This document shows positions 1-8,402 of a stretch of 64,000 nucleotides of DNA, in pieces. The first letter of the stretch is position 1; each line of letters starts with the position of its first letter. The translations under genes and the position numbers were made by a program. Origin of the DNA: Streptantibioticus ferralitis (GTDB taxonomy: Bacteria > Actinomycetota > Actinomycetes > Streptomycetales > Streptomycetaceae); NCBI RefSeq assembly GCF_029223525.1, contig NZ_JARHTQ010000003.1, forward strand, positions 248,001 through 312,000. Direction: 5' to 3'. A model generated the notes under the pieces. It saw only the letters and a program-made list of their open reading frames with translations, was not told where the DNA came from and did no database searches.

Positions 1-171
1 GGCATGCGCGACGCCCCCGCGTATTGGAAGAATCCGCACCCGCGCCCCTGCCACCCGCGACGGAGGCGTCCGAGCGCCGTTCCGGCCAGGATCCCCGGAC
101 CGGCCGCAGCCCCCGCCACCCCTACATCCCCCTACGCCCCGAAGCCGCGCGCGGACGCGCGCACGGCGCCC

Positions 172-1062
172 TCATCCCGCCAGTACGACGCTGGTCACCT
201 CGCCCGCCAAGCGGTCGACCGTCGGCGGCCCGGCGATTGCCCGCAACCCCGCGCGTTCGGCGACGAACGCGCGGGGCGTACGGCCGGTCATGGTCTTGAA
301 CTCGCCGTTGAAGTGAGCCTGGTCGTAGAAGCCGCAGACGGCGGCCGTCCGCGCGGCAGGTAGGCCGGCGGCCAGCAGACGCAGGGCGTGCTGGAGGCGC
401 AGTACCCGGGCCGCCGCCTTCGGGCCCAGGCCGATCTGCTCGCGGAAGCGGTTCTCCAACTGCCGTACGCCCCAACCGACATCGGTGGCCAGTTGGCGCA
501 CCGGCATCGTCCCCTCTGTACGGCACAACTGGGCCCATGCGGTCGCGATGCGGGGTGAGCTGGTCGGCCCGGACGACGACCAGTTGAGCAGTACCGCATC
601 GAGCAGGGCGAAACGGCGCCCCCAACTCGGTGTCGCGGACAGCGCTTCGGTCAGTTGGGCGAAGCGGCGGCCGAGTAAGTCGCCCGGGTCCACGGTCCGG
701 TCAGCCAGCTCGTGCATCGGCACACCGAAGAGCGTGAAGGCCGTCCATGGCGCCAGCAGCACCTCGATGCCATGGAGCCGCCCGTCGTGCTCGCCCAGTG
801 ACGCCCGGGTGTGCAGGCCCGAAAGGCAGGCCTCGAACATCGCGGGCGGGGCGGTGGGGCCGGTGATCCGCAGCCGGTGACCGAGGCCGATGACCAGGGT
901 GACCACTCCGACCGGCGCCTCCCATCGCCGTCGTGGACGTTCCATTGCGAGCCGGAAGCCGCGATAGGCGATCACCCCCGGCCGCAGCCGCGGATGCGGG
1001 AACGCGGACGCCGTCTCCCAAGTGCCCGTGGAACTCGCCTGGTACCGCACCGCCTGGTACAT
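172..1062 (-). CDS. AraC-family transcriptional regulator
   Basis: Predicted DNA-binding regulator of 296 aa. The C-terminal third (about residues 180-270) is a double helix-turn-helix of the AraC/XylS type. It includes the typical second-helix region with VCGFYDQAHFNGEFKTMTGRTP, close to the family's GFxDxSHFxRxFKxxxGxTP pattern. The N-terminal part resembles the poorly defined ligand-sensing half of such proteins, and no effector can be named. I chose the ATG at 1062 because a GGAGGGG stretch lies about 7 nt upstream on the minus strand. The open frame continues upstream to 1362, but that extension has no good ribosome binding site and a low-complexity Arg/Gly/Pro composition. The gene is divergent from the thioesterase gene, with a 474-bp shared upstream region. 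It may regulate the cluster or may be a flanking gene; the sequence does not decide. Confidence 0.85.
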   Translation of the reverse strand: MYQAVRYQASSTGTWETASAFPHPRLRPGVIAYRGFRLAMERPRRRWEAPVGVVTLVIGLGHRLRITGPTAPPAMFEACLSGLHTRASLGEHDGRLHGIEVLLAPWTAFTLFGVPMHELADRTVDPGDLLGRRFAQLTEALSATPSWGRRFALLDAVLLNWSSSGPTSSPRIATAWAQLCRTEGTMPVRQLATDVGWGVRQLENRFREQIGLGPKAAARVLRLQHALRLLAAGLPAARTAAVCGFYDQAHFNGEFKTMTGRTPRAFVAERAGLRAIAGPPTVDRLAGEVTSVVLAG

Positions 1063-1275
1063 CCGGTGTCCCCTCCGTGCGCTCCGTAACTCCACCGACA
1101 CCGCGCCGTCTTCACACCAGCAAGCCACCAATGCGCTCGCTCCGCAGGTCGATTGACGGAACCGTTGCCTCGCGGACACACCGCGCCCGGCAGCCGGGAA
1201 GGACCGCCTGCCCGGGCCTGCCGTAAGGCCCAACTCGCATAAGCGTGCGACGTCAAGTGATTTTTGACATCGTCC

Positions 1276-1392
1276 GAACGGGTGATCGAGTAGTCCCGGC
1301 CACCAGGCAGAACGACCGATCCCAGGTGGTCCAGTCGGGCCCCGTCCGGGTGGCGGGGGCAAAGCTAGGGGTACCCCCTAGATCACCCGTTC
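1276..1392. promoter_or_regulatory. 12-bp inverted repeat in the divergent AraC/thioesterase upstream region
   Basis: GAACGGGTGATC at 1276-1287 is perfectly inverted as GATCACCCGTTC at 1381-1392, with 93 bp between the arms. The right arm directly abuts a second palindrome (1365-1381). This suggests a looped or multi-site operator for a regulator acting on the divergent pair. The rest of 1063-1536 shows no supported gene. Confidence 0.5.
1365..1381. promoter_or_regulatory. CTAGGGG-TAC-CCCCTAG palindrome, candidate activator site
   Basis: Perfect 7-bp arms separated by 3 bp, about 155 bp upstream of the thioesterase start. It resembles in style the CTVGGG(N4)CCCBAG sites bound by PAS-LuxR polyene regulators such as PimM, but the centre is one base longer. 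The TAGGGGT half-motif recurs upstream of PKS1 (11823-11851). The cluster's LuxR-type activator is a plausible binder; this is inferred. Confidence 0.5.
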
Positions 1393-1536
1393 TGCTAGAC
1401 ATGGAGCCAGGCCGAGGAGTTCGTGTGGATTGCCGGACAGGCAACGACGCCTCGCAGCGGCATGCCGTAGAGGGGCTCCGCAGGGACGACCACGTTCGGC
1501 CGCAGTCGGGGAACCACAGGAAAGAGTTTCGGTGCA

Positions 1537-2304
1537 GTGGGTGAACTCCAGGACGTCAGCCGTTGGATACGCCGTTTCCACCCTGCCGAGGAAAGCGGAG
1601 TACGTCTCGTCTGCCTGCCGCACGCCGGCGGGTCGGCACCCTTCTACTTCCCGATGTCTCGCGCGCTCGCTCCCGCGGTAGACGTCCTGTCATTGCAGTA
1701 CCCAGGACGCCAGGACCGTCGCACGGACCGGGCCATCGAGAACATCGGTGAGTACGCCGACGCGATCGCCACTGAACTGAAGCCGTGGTTGGACCGTCCG
1801 ACCGCGCTGTTCGGCCACAGCATGGGAGCGATTCTCGCCTTCGAGGTGACCCGGCGTCTGGAACGCGATCTCGACTTCGTTCCGCTCGTTGTCTTCGCCT
1901 CCGGTCGACGGGCTCCGTCCCGGCACCGCGATGAGAATGTGCACCGCCGTGACGACGACGGCATCGTGAAGGAGATGCGGCTGTTGAGTGGCACCGACTC
2001 GGAGATCCTCGGCAATGAGGAGATCCTGCGCATGGTGCTACCGGCAATCCGCAGCGACTACACGGCCATTGAGAACTACCGGGTGGAGCCCGGCGCATCG
2101 GTACGCGCCCCGATCACCGTGCTGACCGGCGACAGCGATCCCCGGACCAGCCTGGACGAGGCGCAGGCCTGGCGCGAGCACACCAGCGGAGCGTTTGACA
2201 TCCATGCTTTCCCGGGCGGCCACTTCTTCTTGGCCAATCATCAGCAGCAGATCGTCAAGATCGTGTCTGCGGCGCTCACATCCCGCGGCGCAGCACTCTC
2301 CTAG
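1537..2304 (+). CDS. Type II thioesterase (alpha/beta hydrolase)
   Basis: A 255-aa discrete editing thioesterase of the GrsT/RifR/TEII family. It hydrolyses stalled or aberrant acyl groups from PKS carrier domains. Visible motifs are the nucleophile elbow GHSMG at residues 93-97 (Ser95), the downstream acidic segment LTGDSDP (Asp near 199-201) and the catalytic His in FPGGHFFL (His229). The early LPHAGGSAPFY segment is typical of TEII enzymes. Length is usual for the family. The start is GTG at 1537, with AGGAAAG at 1518-1524, a rather long 12-nt spacing. It is followed by a hairpin terminator and then the LuxR-type activator in the same direction. Its presence supports an active multimodular PKS. 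Confidence 0.93.
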   Translation: MGELQDVSRWIRRFHPAEESGVRLVCLPHAGGSAPFYFPMSRALAPAVDVLSLQYPGRQDRRTDRAIENIGEYADAIATELKPWLDRPTALFGHSMGAILAFEVTRRLERDLDFVPLVVFASGRRAPSRHRDENVHRRDDDGIVKEMRLLSGTDSEILGNEEILRMVLPAIRSDYTAIENYRVEPGASVRAPITVLTGDSDPRTSLDEAQAWREHTSGAFDIHAFPGGHFFLANHQQQIVKIVSAALTSRGAALS

Positions 2305-2313
2305 GGAAACGCA

Positions 2314-2339
2314 GGAGGCCGGGCTGACCACCGGCCTCC
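2314..2339 (+). terminator. Hairpin terminator after the thioesterase gene
   Basis: GGAGGCCGG (2314-2322) pairs perfectly with CCGGCCTCC (2331-2339) across an 8-nt loop, 9 nt after the thioesterase stop codon. There is no clear T-run, as usual in high-GC actinobacteria. The remainder of the gap to 2526 contains only short repeats, for example GAACC/GGTTC at 2443-2458 and TGACGTCA at 2478-2485. Their role is unknown. Confidence 0.65.
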
Positions 2340-2525
2340 CGAACCGTCCGAATCCGATGCGCACCCACCACCCCGCGGTGCACTGAGAATTCGGCGGAAA
2401 ACCACGATCTGACGAACTGATCCGACGCTATGTGCGGCCCGTGAACCCGTAAAGGTTCCGATTTACGCGCATTGCCGTGACGTCAACTCATGCGCGGCCC
2501 GGCGTACTGCGAATCGGGGGAAATT

Positions 2526-5315
2526 GTGTCACTATCCGCCAAGCTGGTCGAGCGCGACGCCCACATGGCCGCGCTGAAGGAACTACTGCACAGCGCGATG
2601 AACGGCCGGGGCCGTGTCGCCTTGGTTAGCGGTGCGGTAGCAAGTGGGAAAACGGAACTGCTGGACAGCTTTACCGAGCAGGCGATCGAGGAAGGCGCGC
2701 TGCTGCTCGACGCCACCGGTTCGCGTGCTGAACGCTCGCTCCCGTTCGGGATACTGAGAAAGATATTCGACCACCCGTCGATATCGCCGCAGGTGCGTTC
2801 CGACGCGATCAGGATGTTGGACGAGGCGGCCGCCGAGTCGGCGCCGCACGCCCGAATGCGGGCCATGCCCTTCGCCTCCTGGGCACTGCTGCAACTCGCC
2901 AGAGAGCAAACGGTCGTTATCGCCATCGACGATGTGCACTACGCCGACGACCACTCCCTGCAGTTCCTGCTCTATCTGGCCCGACGGGTGCGGCAGGCGC
3001 GCATCCTCATCGCGCTGACCGAGGCCACCAGGCTGCGTCAGGAGCAGCTGGCGTTCCACGCCGAACTGCTGCGGCAACCGCACTGCAGCCGTGTGCACTT
3101 GAGCATGCTCTCCCTGAAGGGCACGGCGGGTGTCCTGGCCGGCCACTTCGCGCCCTCGACGGCGTCCCGGCTCGCCCCGGAATGCCATGAGATCACCGGC
3201 GGCAACCCGCTGCTGCTTCGGGCGCTGCTGGAGGACTGCCAGGGCGCCGCCGACCGCAACGAACCGTTCCAGCGCATCGCACCGTCCGAAACCTTCTCGC
3301 AGGCGGTGCGCGACTGTCTGCACCGCGGCGAGCCGGAAATGCTGACCGTGGCCCGAGGCATCGCCGTACTGGGTAACGTCGGTTCAACCGCCCTGCTCAG
3401 CCGGGTACTGGACATCCACGCCGAGGCGGCGGAGCAGGGCATCCAGGACCTCAGCCGGTGCGCCGTCCTGGACGGCGACGCCTTCCGCGACGCCTCGGCA
3501 CGCGACGCCGTACTGGCGGCGACACCGGCGGCGACCCTGTCAGCGCTGCATCTGCGCGCCGCCCAACTGCTGCACAAGGACGGCGCCAGCGCACTCGACG
3601 TGGCCCGGCACCTGCTCGCCTCCGACCAGGACGTCGAGTCGGCCATGGTGCCCGTCCTCCAGGAGGCGGCGGAGTACGCCCTGGTCGACGACGACATCGA
3701 GTTCGCGCTGAGCTGCCTCGAACTCGCCTACGGCGCCTGCACGGAGAGCGCCACGCGGGCCGCGATCAAGGCAAAGCTCGTCAGCGTCGTATGGCGGAGC
3801 TGCCCGGCAGCCGCCGAGAAGCACCTGCCGCAGCTGACCGCCGAACTGGAACCAGGACGGCTGCCGCGCCGCTACCTGGCGATGTCGATGTCGTATCTGG
3901 CGTGGTCAGGACAGCTGGACAACGCGGCCGACGTGGTCCTTGAACTCCAGTCACGTACCGGACAGCAGCCCGGCAACGACGAGGCGGCACTGGAGGCCGC
4001 CCGCCGCTGGCTCGCCATGATCAGCCCGCCGCTTGAGTCGGTCTTCCCGGAGTCCGGGATCAGCCGAGCGATGACGCAGGGCGGCGCCTGCGGAACCGTG
4101 GGCGACGCCCACACCCAGGCCGCGTCCGCCATTTCCGCTTCGCTCGCCGACGGCCTGGGTGACACCGCCGTCGCCGAGTCGCAGCGGGTACTCCAGCGCT
4201 ACCGGCTCAGTGACAGCACCCTCCAGCCGCTGGTCTTCGCGCTGCTGGCGCTGCTCTACGCGGACCGCGCCGACCTCGCGCTCGCCTGGTGCGAGCGGCT
4301 GCTCGGCGAGTGCTCGGCCCGCCGCGCGCCCGCCTGGCACGCACTGCTGTCCGCGGTACGGGCGGAGATCGCGCTGCGCCAGGGAGACCTGCCGGGCGCC
4401 GCGCACAACGCCCGCTCCGCGATGTCGCTGATCTCGCTGCAGAGCTGGGGAGTGCTCATCGCTCTCCCGCTGAGCACCCTGGTCCAGGCCGAGACCGCCA
4501 TGGGCAGGCACGACGAGGCGATGGCCCTCCTCGAACAGCCGGTCCCCGCCGCGCTGTTCCGGACCCTGCCGGGACTGCACTACCTGCGGGCAAGAGGCCG
4601 CAGCCATCTGGCGACCGGCCGCTACCACGCCGCCCTGGAGGACTTCCTCGCCTGCGGGCGCCTGATGGAGGAGTGGGGCGTGGACGCCCCCGAACTGGTG
4701 CCGTGGCGGATCGACGCCGCCGAGGCCTGGCTCGCCCTGGACGAGGCCGGGCAGGCCAAGTCCCTCGCCGAACGACAGCCACTGCGCGGCGGCTCCGGCA
4801 GCAGCCGGACGCGGGGCGCCCAACTGCTCGTGCTGGCCCGCACCGTGGAGCTCAAGCGCCGTCTGAACATGCTCAAGGAAGCGGTCGAGATCCTGGAGGG
4901 CGGCGACGACCGGCTGCAGCTGGCCGCCGCGTTGGGCGAGTTGGGCAACGGCTACCGTGCGCTCGGCGAGTTCAACCGGGCGCGCCTGCTGGTGCGCAAG
5001 GCATGGCACGTGGCCAAGGCGTGCGGCGCCGAGCCGTTGTGCCAGCAGCTGATCCCCGGCGACGCGGACGGTGAGGCCACCACCACGGGCCAGGCCGATG
5101 TGTCACGGGAGGCGGAGGCGCTCACCGAGGCCGAGTCGAGGGTGGCGGTGCTTGCCGCACACGGGCACACCAACCGAGAGATCGCCACCAAGCTGTATGT
5201 GACGGTGAGCACCGTGGAGCAGCATCTCACCCGGATATACCGCAAGCTGAAGGTCAAACGCCGCCGGGACCTCCCGTCGAAGCTCGCCGAGAGCAGCCTG
5301 GCGGGGATCGCCTAG
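2526..5315 (+). CDS. LuxR-family LAL transcriptional activator (PikD-like)
   Basis: Large ATP-binding LuxR regulator of about 929 aa, the size of pathway activators of the LAL class such as PikD. With the GTG at 2526 as start, Walker A (GAVASGKT) lies at residues 36-43 and a Walker B-like VVIAIDDVHYAD at about 130-141. The middle is helical, TPR-like sequence. A C-terminal LuxR helix-turn-helix starts LTEAESRVAVLAAHGHTNRE and includes the recognition segment TVSTVEQHLTRIYRKLKV. I prefer GTG 2526 over the upstream ATG at 2490 because GGGGGAAA immediately precedes it at good spacing and the family begins close to an LVERDxxxxxL motif. It is the most likely pathway-specific activator of the PKS operon. 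Candidate targets are the TAGGGGT-containing sites upstream of the thioesterase and PKS1; that link is inferred. Confidence 0.93.
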   Translation: MSLSAKLVERDAHMAALKELLHSAMNGRGRVALVSGAVASGKTELLDSFTEQAIEEGALLLDATGSRAERSLPFGILRKIFDHPSISPQVRSDAIRMLDEAAAESAPHARMRAMPFASWALLQLAREQTVVIAIDDVHYADDHSLQFLLYLARRVRQARILIALTEATRLRQEQLAFHAELLRQPHCSRVHLSMLSLKGTAGVLAGHFAPSTASRLAPECHEITGGNPLLLRALLEDCQGAADRNEPFQRIAPSETFSQAVRDCLHRGEPEMLTVARGIAVLGNVGSTALLSRVLDIHAEAAEQGIQDLSRCAVLDGDAFRDASARDAVLAATPAATLSALHLRAAQLLHKDGASALDVARHLLASDQDVESAMVPVLQEAAEYALVDDDIEFALSCLELAYGACTESATRAAIKAKLVSVVWRSCPAAAEKHLPQLTAELEPGRLPRRYLAMSMSYLAWSGQLDNAADVVLELQSRTGQQPGNDEAALEAARRWLAMISPPLESVFPESGISRAMTQGGACGTVGDAHTQAASAISASLADGLGDTAVAESQRVLQRYRLSDSTLQPLVFALLALLYADRADLALAWCERLLGECSARRAPAWHALLSAVRAEIALRQGDLPGAAHNARSAMSLISLQSWGVLIALPLSTLVQAETAMGRHDEAMALLEQPVPAALFRTLPGLHYLRARGRSHLATGRYHAALEDFLACGRLMEEWGVDAPELVPWRIDAAEAWLALDEAGQAKSLAERQPLRGGSGSSRTRGAQLLVLARTVELKRRLNMLKEAVEILEGGDDRLQLAAALGELGNGYRALGEFNRARLLVRKAWHVAKACGAEPLCQQLIPGDADGEATTTGQADVSREAEALTEAESRVAVLAAHGHTNREIATKLYVTVSTVEQHLTRIYRKLKVKRRRDLPSKLAESSLAGIA

Positions 5316-5347
5316 GCGGCGGGCACTTCGGGGCCGCTGGGGCCGGG

Positions 5348-5397
5348 GTTGCTTCGGAGCGCCGGTCCGTGCCGCGGGGGTGTTCGCCGTCGCGGCG
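5348..5397. repeat. Direct-repeat copy of the left arm of the large palindrome
   Basis: A stretch containing TTCGGAGCGCCGGTCC followed by a G5 run and TTCGCCGTCG. It closely matches 5454-5503 in the same orientation and, inverted, about 5661-5712. It lies just after the LuxR-type gene's stop codon. Confidence 0.7.
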
Positions 5398-5460
5398 TGG
5401 CAGTGCCGAGGCAGGCCCCGGCATCCCAGGCCTGTGGGGTTCGTCGGTTGAGGCTGGTTC

Positions 5461-5705
5461 GGACCACCGGTCCACGCCGTGGGGGCTGTTCGCCGTCGGG
5501 CGGGACTTCTTGGGCAAGCCCCCGGCGCCCCCGGACCGGGGGCGGGCCACCCGCATGCGCGGCATCGGGGGGCAAGCCCGTCACGTCTTCGAGTTCGGCG
5601 GGTTCGCTCCAGGAAATCCCGCCGCACGCAGGGGGTTTGGGGGCTTGCCCCGCAAGAAGATGCCGCCGCGACGGCGAGTAACCCCCGTGGCGTGGACCGG
5701 CGGTC
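5461..5705. repeat. About 245-bp imperfect palindromic element between convergent genes
   Basis: The outer arms 5461-5498 and 5668-5705 are imperfect inverted copies sharing CCGGTCCACGCC, a G5 run and CGCCGTCG. Inside them GGGCAAGCCCCC (5512-5523) pairs exactly with GGGGGCTTGCCC (5639-5650), with further matches between. The element fills most of the 447-bp gap between the ends of the LuxR-type gene (+) and the response regulator (-). It could be a compound transcription barrier or a MITE-like mobile repeat. No coding sequence is supported here. Confidence 0.7.
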
Positions 5706-5739
5706 GTACGACTACCGCGGACACCCCAACCACACGCCC

Positions 5740-5768
5740 TCCTGACGGCGGCCAAGCCGCCGTCAGGA
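5740..5768 (-). terminator. Terminator hairpin overlapping the response-regulator stop codon
   Basis: TCCTGACGGCGGC (5740-5752) pairs perfectly with GCCGCCGTCAGGA (5756-5768) across a 3-nt loop. This 13-bp stem overlaps the stop codon of the minus-strand response regulator (5763-5765). It probably ends the two-component operon and may also stop readthrough from the LuxR-type gene. Confidence 0.75.
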
Positions 5769-6395
5769 CAGCAGGCCGCGCTCCAGCGCCGTGATGACCG
5801 CGGCGGTCCGGTCCGACACATCCAGCTTCCGGTACGCCCGCAGCAGATGGGTCTTCACCGTCGCCTCGCCGATGAACAGCTTCCTGCCGATCTCCGCATT
5901 GGTCAGCCCCTGACTGACCAGGCGCAACACCTCGACCTCCCGATCGGACAGCGGCGGTACGTCCACCGCCCTCGCCCGGAACAGCTTGGTCGCCAGGGAC
6001 GGCGTCAGCACCGTCTCGCCGCGGGCCGCCGCCTGGACCGCGTTGATGAGGTCCATCCGGGAACTGCCCTTCAGCAGGTACCCGGCCGCACCCGCCTCCA
6101 CGGCACGCAGGATGTCGGCGTCGCTCTCGTAGGTGGTGACGATGACGACCTTGCTGCGTGGCGACTCACGCAGGATGTGCCCTGTGGCGTCCACCCCGTC
6201 CATACCGCCCATCCGCAGGTCCAGCAGCACGATGTCGGGCATGAGGCGGGCCGCGAGGGCCACCGCCTCCTCACCGGAACCGGCCTGCCCGACGACGGTG
6301 ATGCCCTCGGCGGACTCCAGCATGGCGCACAGGCCTTCCCGTACCACCGGGTGGTCGTCGGCCAGCAGGACCCTGATCGCGGTCTCGTCGCTCAC
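5763..6395 (-). CDS. NarL/LuxR-type two-component response regulator
   Basis: 210 aa. The N-terminal receiver domain (about residues 6-122) has the acidic pair D13/D14, phospho-acceptor D59 in LLDLRMGGMDG, T86/T87 and K109. The C-terminal LuxR helix-turn-helix (about 148-205) starts with LSDREVEVLRLVSQGLTNAE. The start is GTG; the upstream GAGGGA overlaps the end of the kinase gene. The gap to the kinase stop is 4 nt, so the two are translationally coupled. The partner is the adjacent histidine kinase. Likely targets are the divergent promoter at 7654-7807, which carries a near-perfect palindrome, and hence the membrane-protein genes to its right; this is inferred from arrangement. Confidence 0.95.
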   Translation of the reverse strand: MSDETAIRVLLADDHPVVREGLCAMLESAEGITVVGQAGSGEEAVALAARLMPDIVLLDLRMGGMDGVDATGHILRESPRSKVVIVTTYESDADILRAVEAGAAGYLLKGSSRMDLINAVQAAARGETVLTPSLATKLFRARAVDVPPLSDREVEVLRLVSQGLTNAEIGRKLFIGEATVKTHLLRAYRKLDVSDRTAAVITALERGLLS

Positions 6396-6399
6396 GTTC

Positions 6400-7653
6400 T
6401 CATCCCTCGCCGGTCGGCTCCACGGGCACCGTCACCTCGATGGTCGTGCCCTGGCCGGGGCGGCTTCTGACGGCCGCCGCCCCGTTGATCTCCCGTGCCC
6501 TGGCCTGCATACCGCGCAGTCCGAAGCCCCCGCCGTCCCGCGGTACGGGCTGCTCCTGGAAGCCCTCACCGTCGTCCCGCACCAGTAGGCGGACGGTGGC
6601 TTCCTCGTACACCAGGACCACGTCCACGTTCCGGGCCTGCCTGGCGTGCTTGCGCACGTTCGCGAAGGCTTCCTGGACCGACCGCAGCAGGACCACGCTG
6701 ACCGCCATCGGCAGCGGCCGATCCGCGCCCTGCACCGAGCACCGCACCGTCAGCCCGGTCTCCGCGACCAGACCGTCCGCCTGCCGCCGTACCGCCTGCA
6801 CCAGCGAGCTCTCCCGCAGCGCCGGAGGGGTGAGCGCCGCAACGAACTCCCGCGCCTCGACGAGGCTGTCCTTCGCCACCCGCCCCGCCAGGCCCAGGTG
6901 CTGACGGGCCAGCTCCGGTGCGCCCGTCACTTCCGACTCCGCGGCCTGCACAAGGCTGATGATGCTGGTCAGGCCCTGCGCCAGGGTGTCGTGGATCTCC
7001 CGTGCCAGCCGCTCGCGCTCGGCGGAGATCCCGGCCTCATGGGACAGCCGGGCCAGCTGCTCGCGACTGCGCCGAAGCTCGTCGATCAGCTCGCCGCGCT
7101 CCCTGCTCTGCCGCACGACCCGGATGATCCACAGCCCCAGCAGCACGGACAGCGCGATGCCGAGCAGTGAGGTGGGCAGCACGGAGCCAATGTCCCCACC
7201 GGTCAGCCAGACGACCGTCACCGGCATGAGGTTGGCCAGTAAGACGACCGCGATCGCCGACGAGGTGGACAGCGCCATCATCAGCATCGGCACGACGGCG
7301 AACAGCGCGAAGGAGCCCGAGATGTCGAACGTGGTGGCCACCGCGAACAGCAGGAACAGACCCACTCCGAACACGATGTTCCGTCGGCTGACGCTCCGGT
7401 GGACGGTGTTGTGGAGCATCAGGCTCCGGCCGAGCGCCGCGTACCACGGGACCGCCAGCGTCAACGCGCCGATGGCGACGGCACGGCGCACCTGGTCGCC
7501 GTTGGTGGTGAACAGCAGCACGGTGGTGACGGCGTAACTGATCGCGAAGTACCCGTCCCACAGGCCGAACCAGCGGTTCCCCGCCTCGGGGGCCTGGTCC
7601 TCGTCCTGGTCCACCGCGTTCACCTGGGTGTTCACCGGGGTGTGAGTGCGCAC
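6400..7653 (-). CDS. Two-component sensor histidine kinase (HisKA_3 type)
   Basis: 417 aa from the GTG at 7653. The N-terminal half holds several hydrophobic membrane segments. The dimerisation/phosphoacceptor motif RLAREIHDTLAQGLTS has its His near residue 221. The C-terminal HATPase domain shows the N-box VQEAFANVRKHA, a DDGEGF G1 box and GFGLRGMQAR. I prefer GTG 7653, with AGGA about 8 nt upstream, to the GTG at 7692. The 7692 codon has no ribosome binding site and sits inside the operator-like palindrome 7686-7705. The kinase forms an operon with the response regulator. The sensed signal is unknown. The membrane-embedded input and the neighbouring envelope proteins suggest cell-envelope stress, which is an inference. 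Confidence 0.93.
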   Translation of the reverse strand: MRTHTPVNTQVNAVDQDEDQAPEAGNRWFGLWDGYFAISYAVTTVLLFTTNGDQVRRAVAIGALTLAVPWYAALGRSLMLHNTVHRSVSRRNIVFGVGLFLLFAVATTFDISGSFALFAVVPMLMMALSTSSAIAVVLLANLMPVTVVWLTGGDIGSVLPTSLLGIALSVLLGLWIIRVVRQSRERGELIDELRRSREQLARLSHEAGISAERERLAREIHDTLAQGLTSIISLVQAAESEVTGAPELARQHLGLAGRVAKDSLVEAREFVAALTPPALRESSLVQAVRRQADGLVAETGLTVRCSVQGADRPLPMAVSVVLLRSVQEAFANVRKHARQARNVDVVLVYEEATVRLLVRDDGEGFQEQPVPRDGGGFGLRGMQARAREINGAAAVRSRPGQGTTIEVTVPVEPTGEG

Positions 7654-7685
7654 AGCACAAGTCCTACCACCCTTCGGTGTCCGCT

Positions 7686-7705
7686 TGTCCACCGGTCGGT
7701 GGACA
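7686..7705. promoter_or_regulatory. 9-bp-arm palindrome in the divergent promoter of the two-component operon
   Basis: TGTCCACCG (7686-7694) and CGGTGGACA (7697-7705) form a perfect inverted repeat with a 2-bp spacer, centred between the divergent kinase and membrane-protein genes. Dyads of about this size are typical for dimeric LuxR/NarL-type response regulators. Autoregulation by the adjacent response regulator is the simplest reading. Confidence 0.6.
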
Positions 7706-7807
7706 GCCGGTCCAACCGTTCAGTCGTCCCGGCGGAACGGGTCGCTCTCATAACGTTGAGTGCAGTGGCGCAGGGAATGGCGCCGGACCAGGGAAGGCCT
7801 CAGTCTC

Positions 7808-8359
7808 ATGAGCCCGTTTTTGACCGCGCTCATCGCCAGCGCGACGATCCTCACCATCATCCTGGCGACCGACCTCGGCCGCAGGCGCGTCACCAACATG
7901 CGGATGCTGCGGTCGCTGCTCGCGGTCGGCATCGTCATCGCGCTCTTCGTACACTCCCTGCCGACCGACGGCAATGACGTATCGCTGCAACTCGTCGGCA
8001 TCGGCGTCGGTGCCATCTGCGGACTGATCGCGGGTGCCTTGCTCCCCGCCCACCGGGACCCGGCCAGCGGCGAGATCTACACCACCGGCGGCATCGGATA
8101 CGCTCTGCTCTGGCTCGTACTGTCCAGCACGCGCGTCCTGTTCGCCTACGGGACCGAGCACTGGTTCAGCCAGGGAATCATCAAGTTCAGCATCGACTAC
8201 AAGCTCAGCGGGCAGGACGTCTACGCGAACGCCTTCGTCTTCATGTCGCTGGCGATGGTGCTGGCCCGTTCCGCGGTGCTGCTGACCCGGCGCCGCAAGC
8301 TACTGGCCCAGGGCGCCACTGCCGCCGCCCCGCAGGCCGAGGCTGTCCGCACCCGCTAA
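7808..8359 (+). CDS. Small integral membrane protein of unknown function
   Basis: 183 aa and mostly hydrophobic, with about five predicted membrane-spanning stretches. Examples are residues about 3-22 (FLTALIASATILTIILATDL), LLAVGIVIALFVHSL, QLVGIGVGAICGLIAGALL, YALLWLVLSSTRVLF and VFMSLAMVLARSAVLL. The basic C-terminal tail (TRRRKLL) is probably cytoplasmic. I do not recognise a specific family; it has the look of DUF1453/CcdC-like membrane proteins. ATG 7808 was chosen because GGGAAGG lies about 9 nt upstream; the frame opens earlier at 7760 without support. It is the first gene after the divergent promoter shared with the two-component operon, and is followed 43 bp later by the PH-domain pair. 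Probably regulated by that two-component system. Confidence 0.8.
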   Translation: MSPFLTALIASATILTIILATDLGRRRVTNMRMLRSLLAVGIVIALFVHSLPTDGNDVSLQLVGIGVGAICGLIAGALLPAHRDPASGEIYTTGGIGYALLWLVLSSTRVLFAYGTEHWFSQGIIKFSIDYKLSGQDVYANAFVFMSLAMVLARSAVLLTRRRKLLAQGATAAAPQAEAVRTR

Positions 8360-8402
8360 CTGCCCAGCGTCAAGCGTTGGTTGGAACGCTCAAGGGGAAG
8401 CA

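Noticed and set aside
4-363. Small plus-strand frame at the left edge
   Set aside because: Low-complexity Arg/Pro/Ala translation, no ribosome binding site, and it overlaps the end of the AraC-type gene.
1063-1362. N-terminal extension of the AraC-type gene
   Set aside because: No ribosome binding site and biased composition. The ATG at 1062 has a strong GGAGGGG at proper spacing.
8373-8390. AGCGTT/AACGCT hairpin between the small membrane protein and the YdbS-like gene
   Set aside because: Only 6-bp arms with a 6-nt loop in a 43-bp gap of an apparent operon; too weak to call a terminator.
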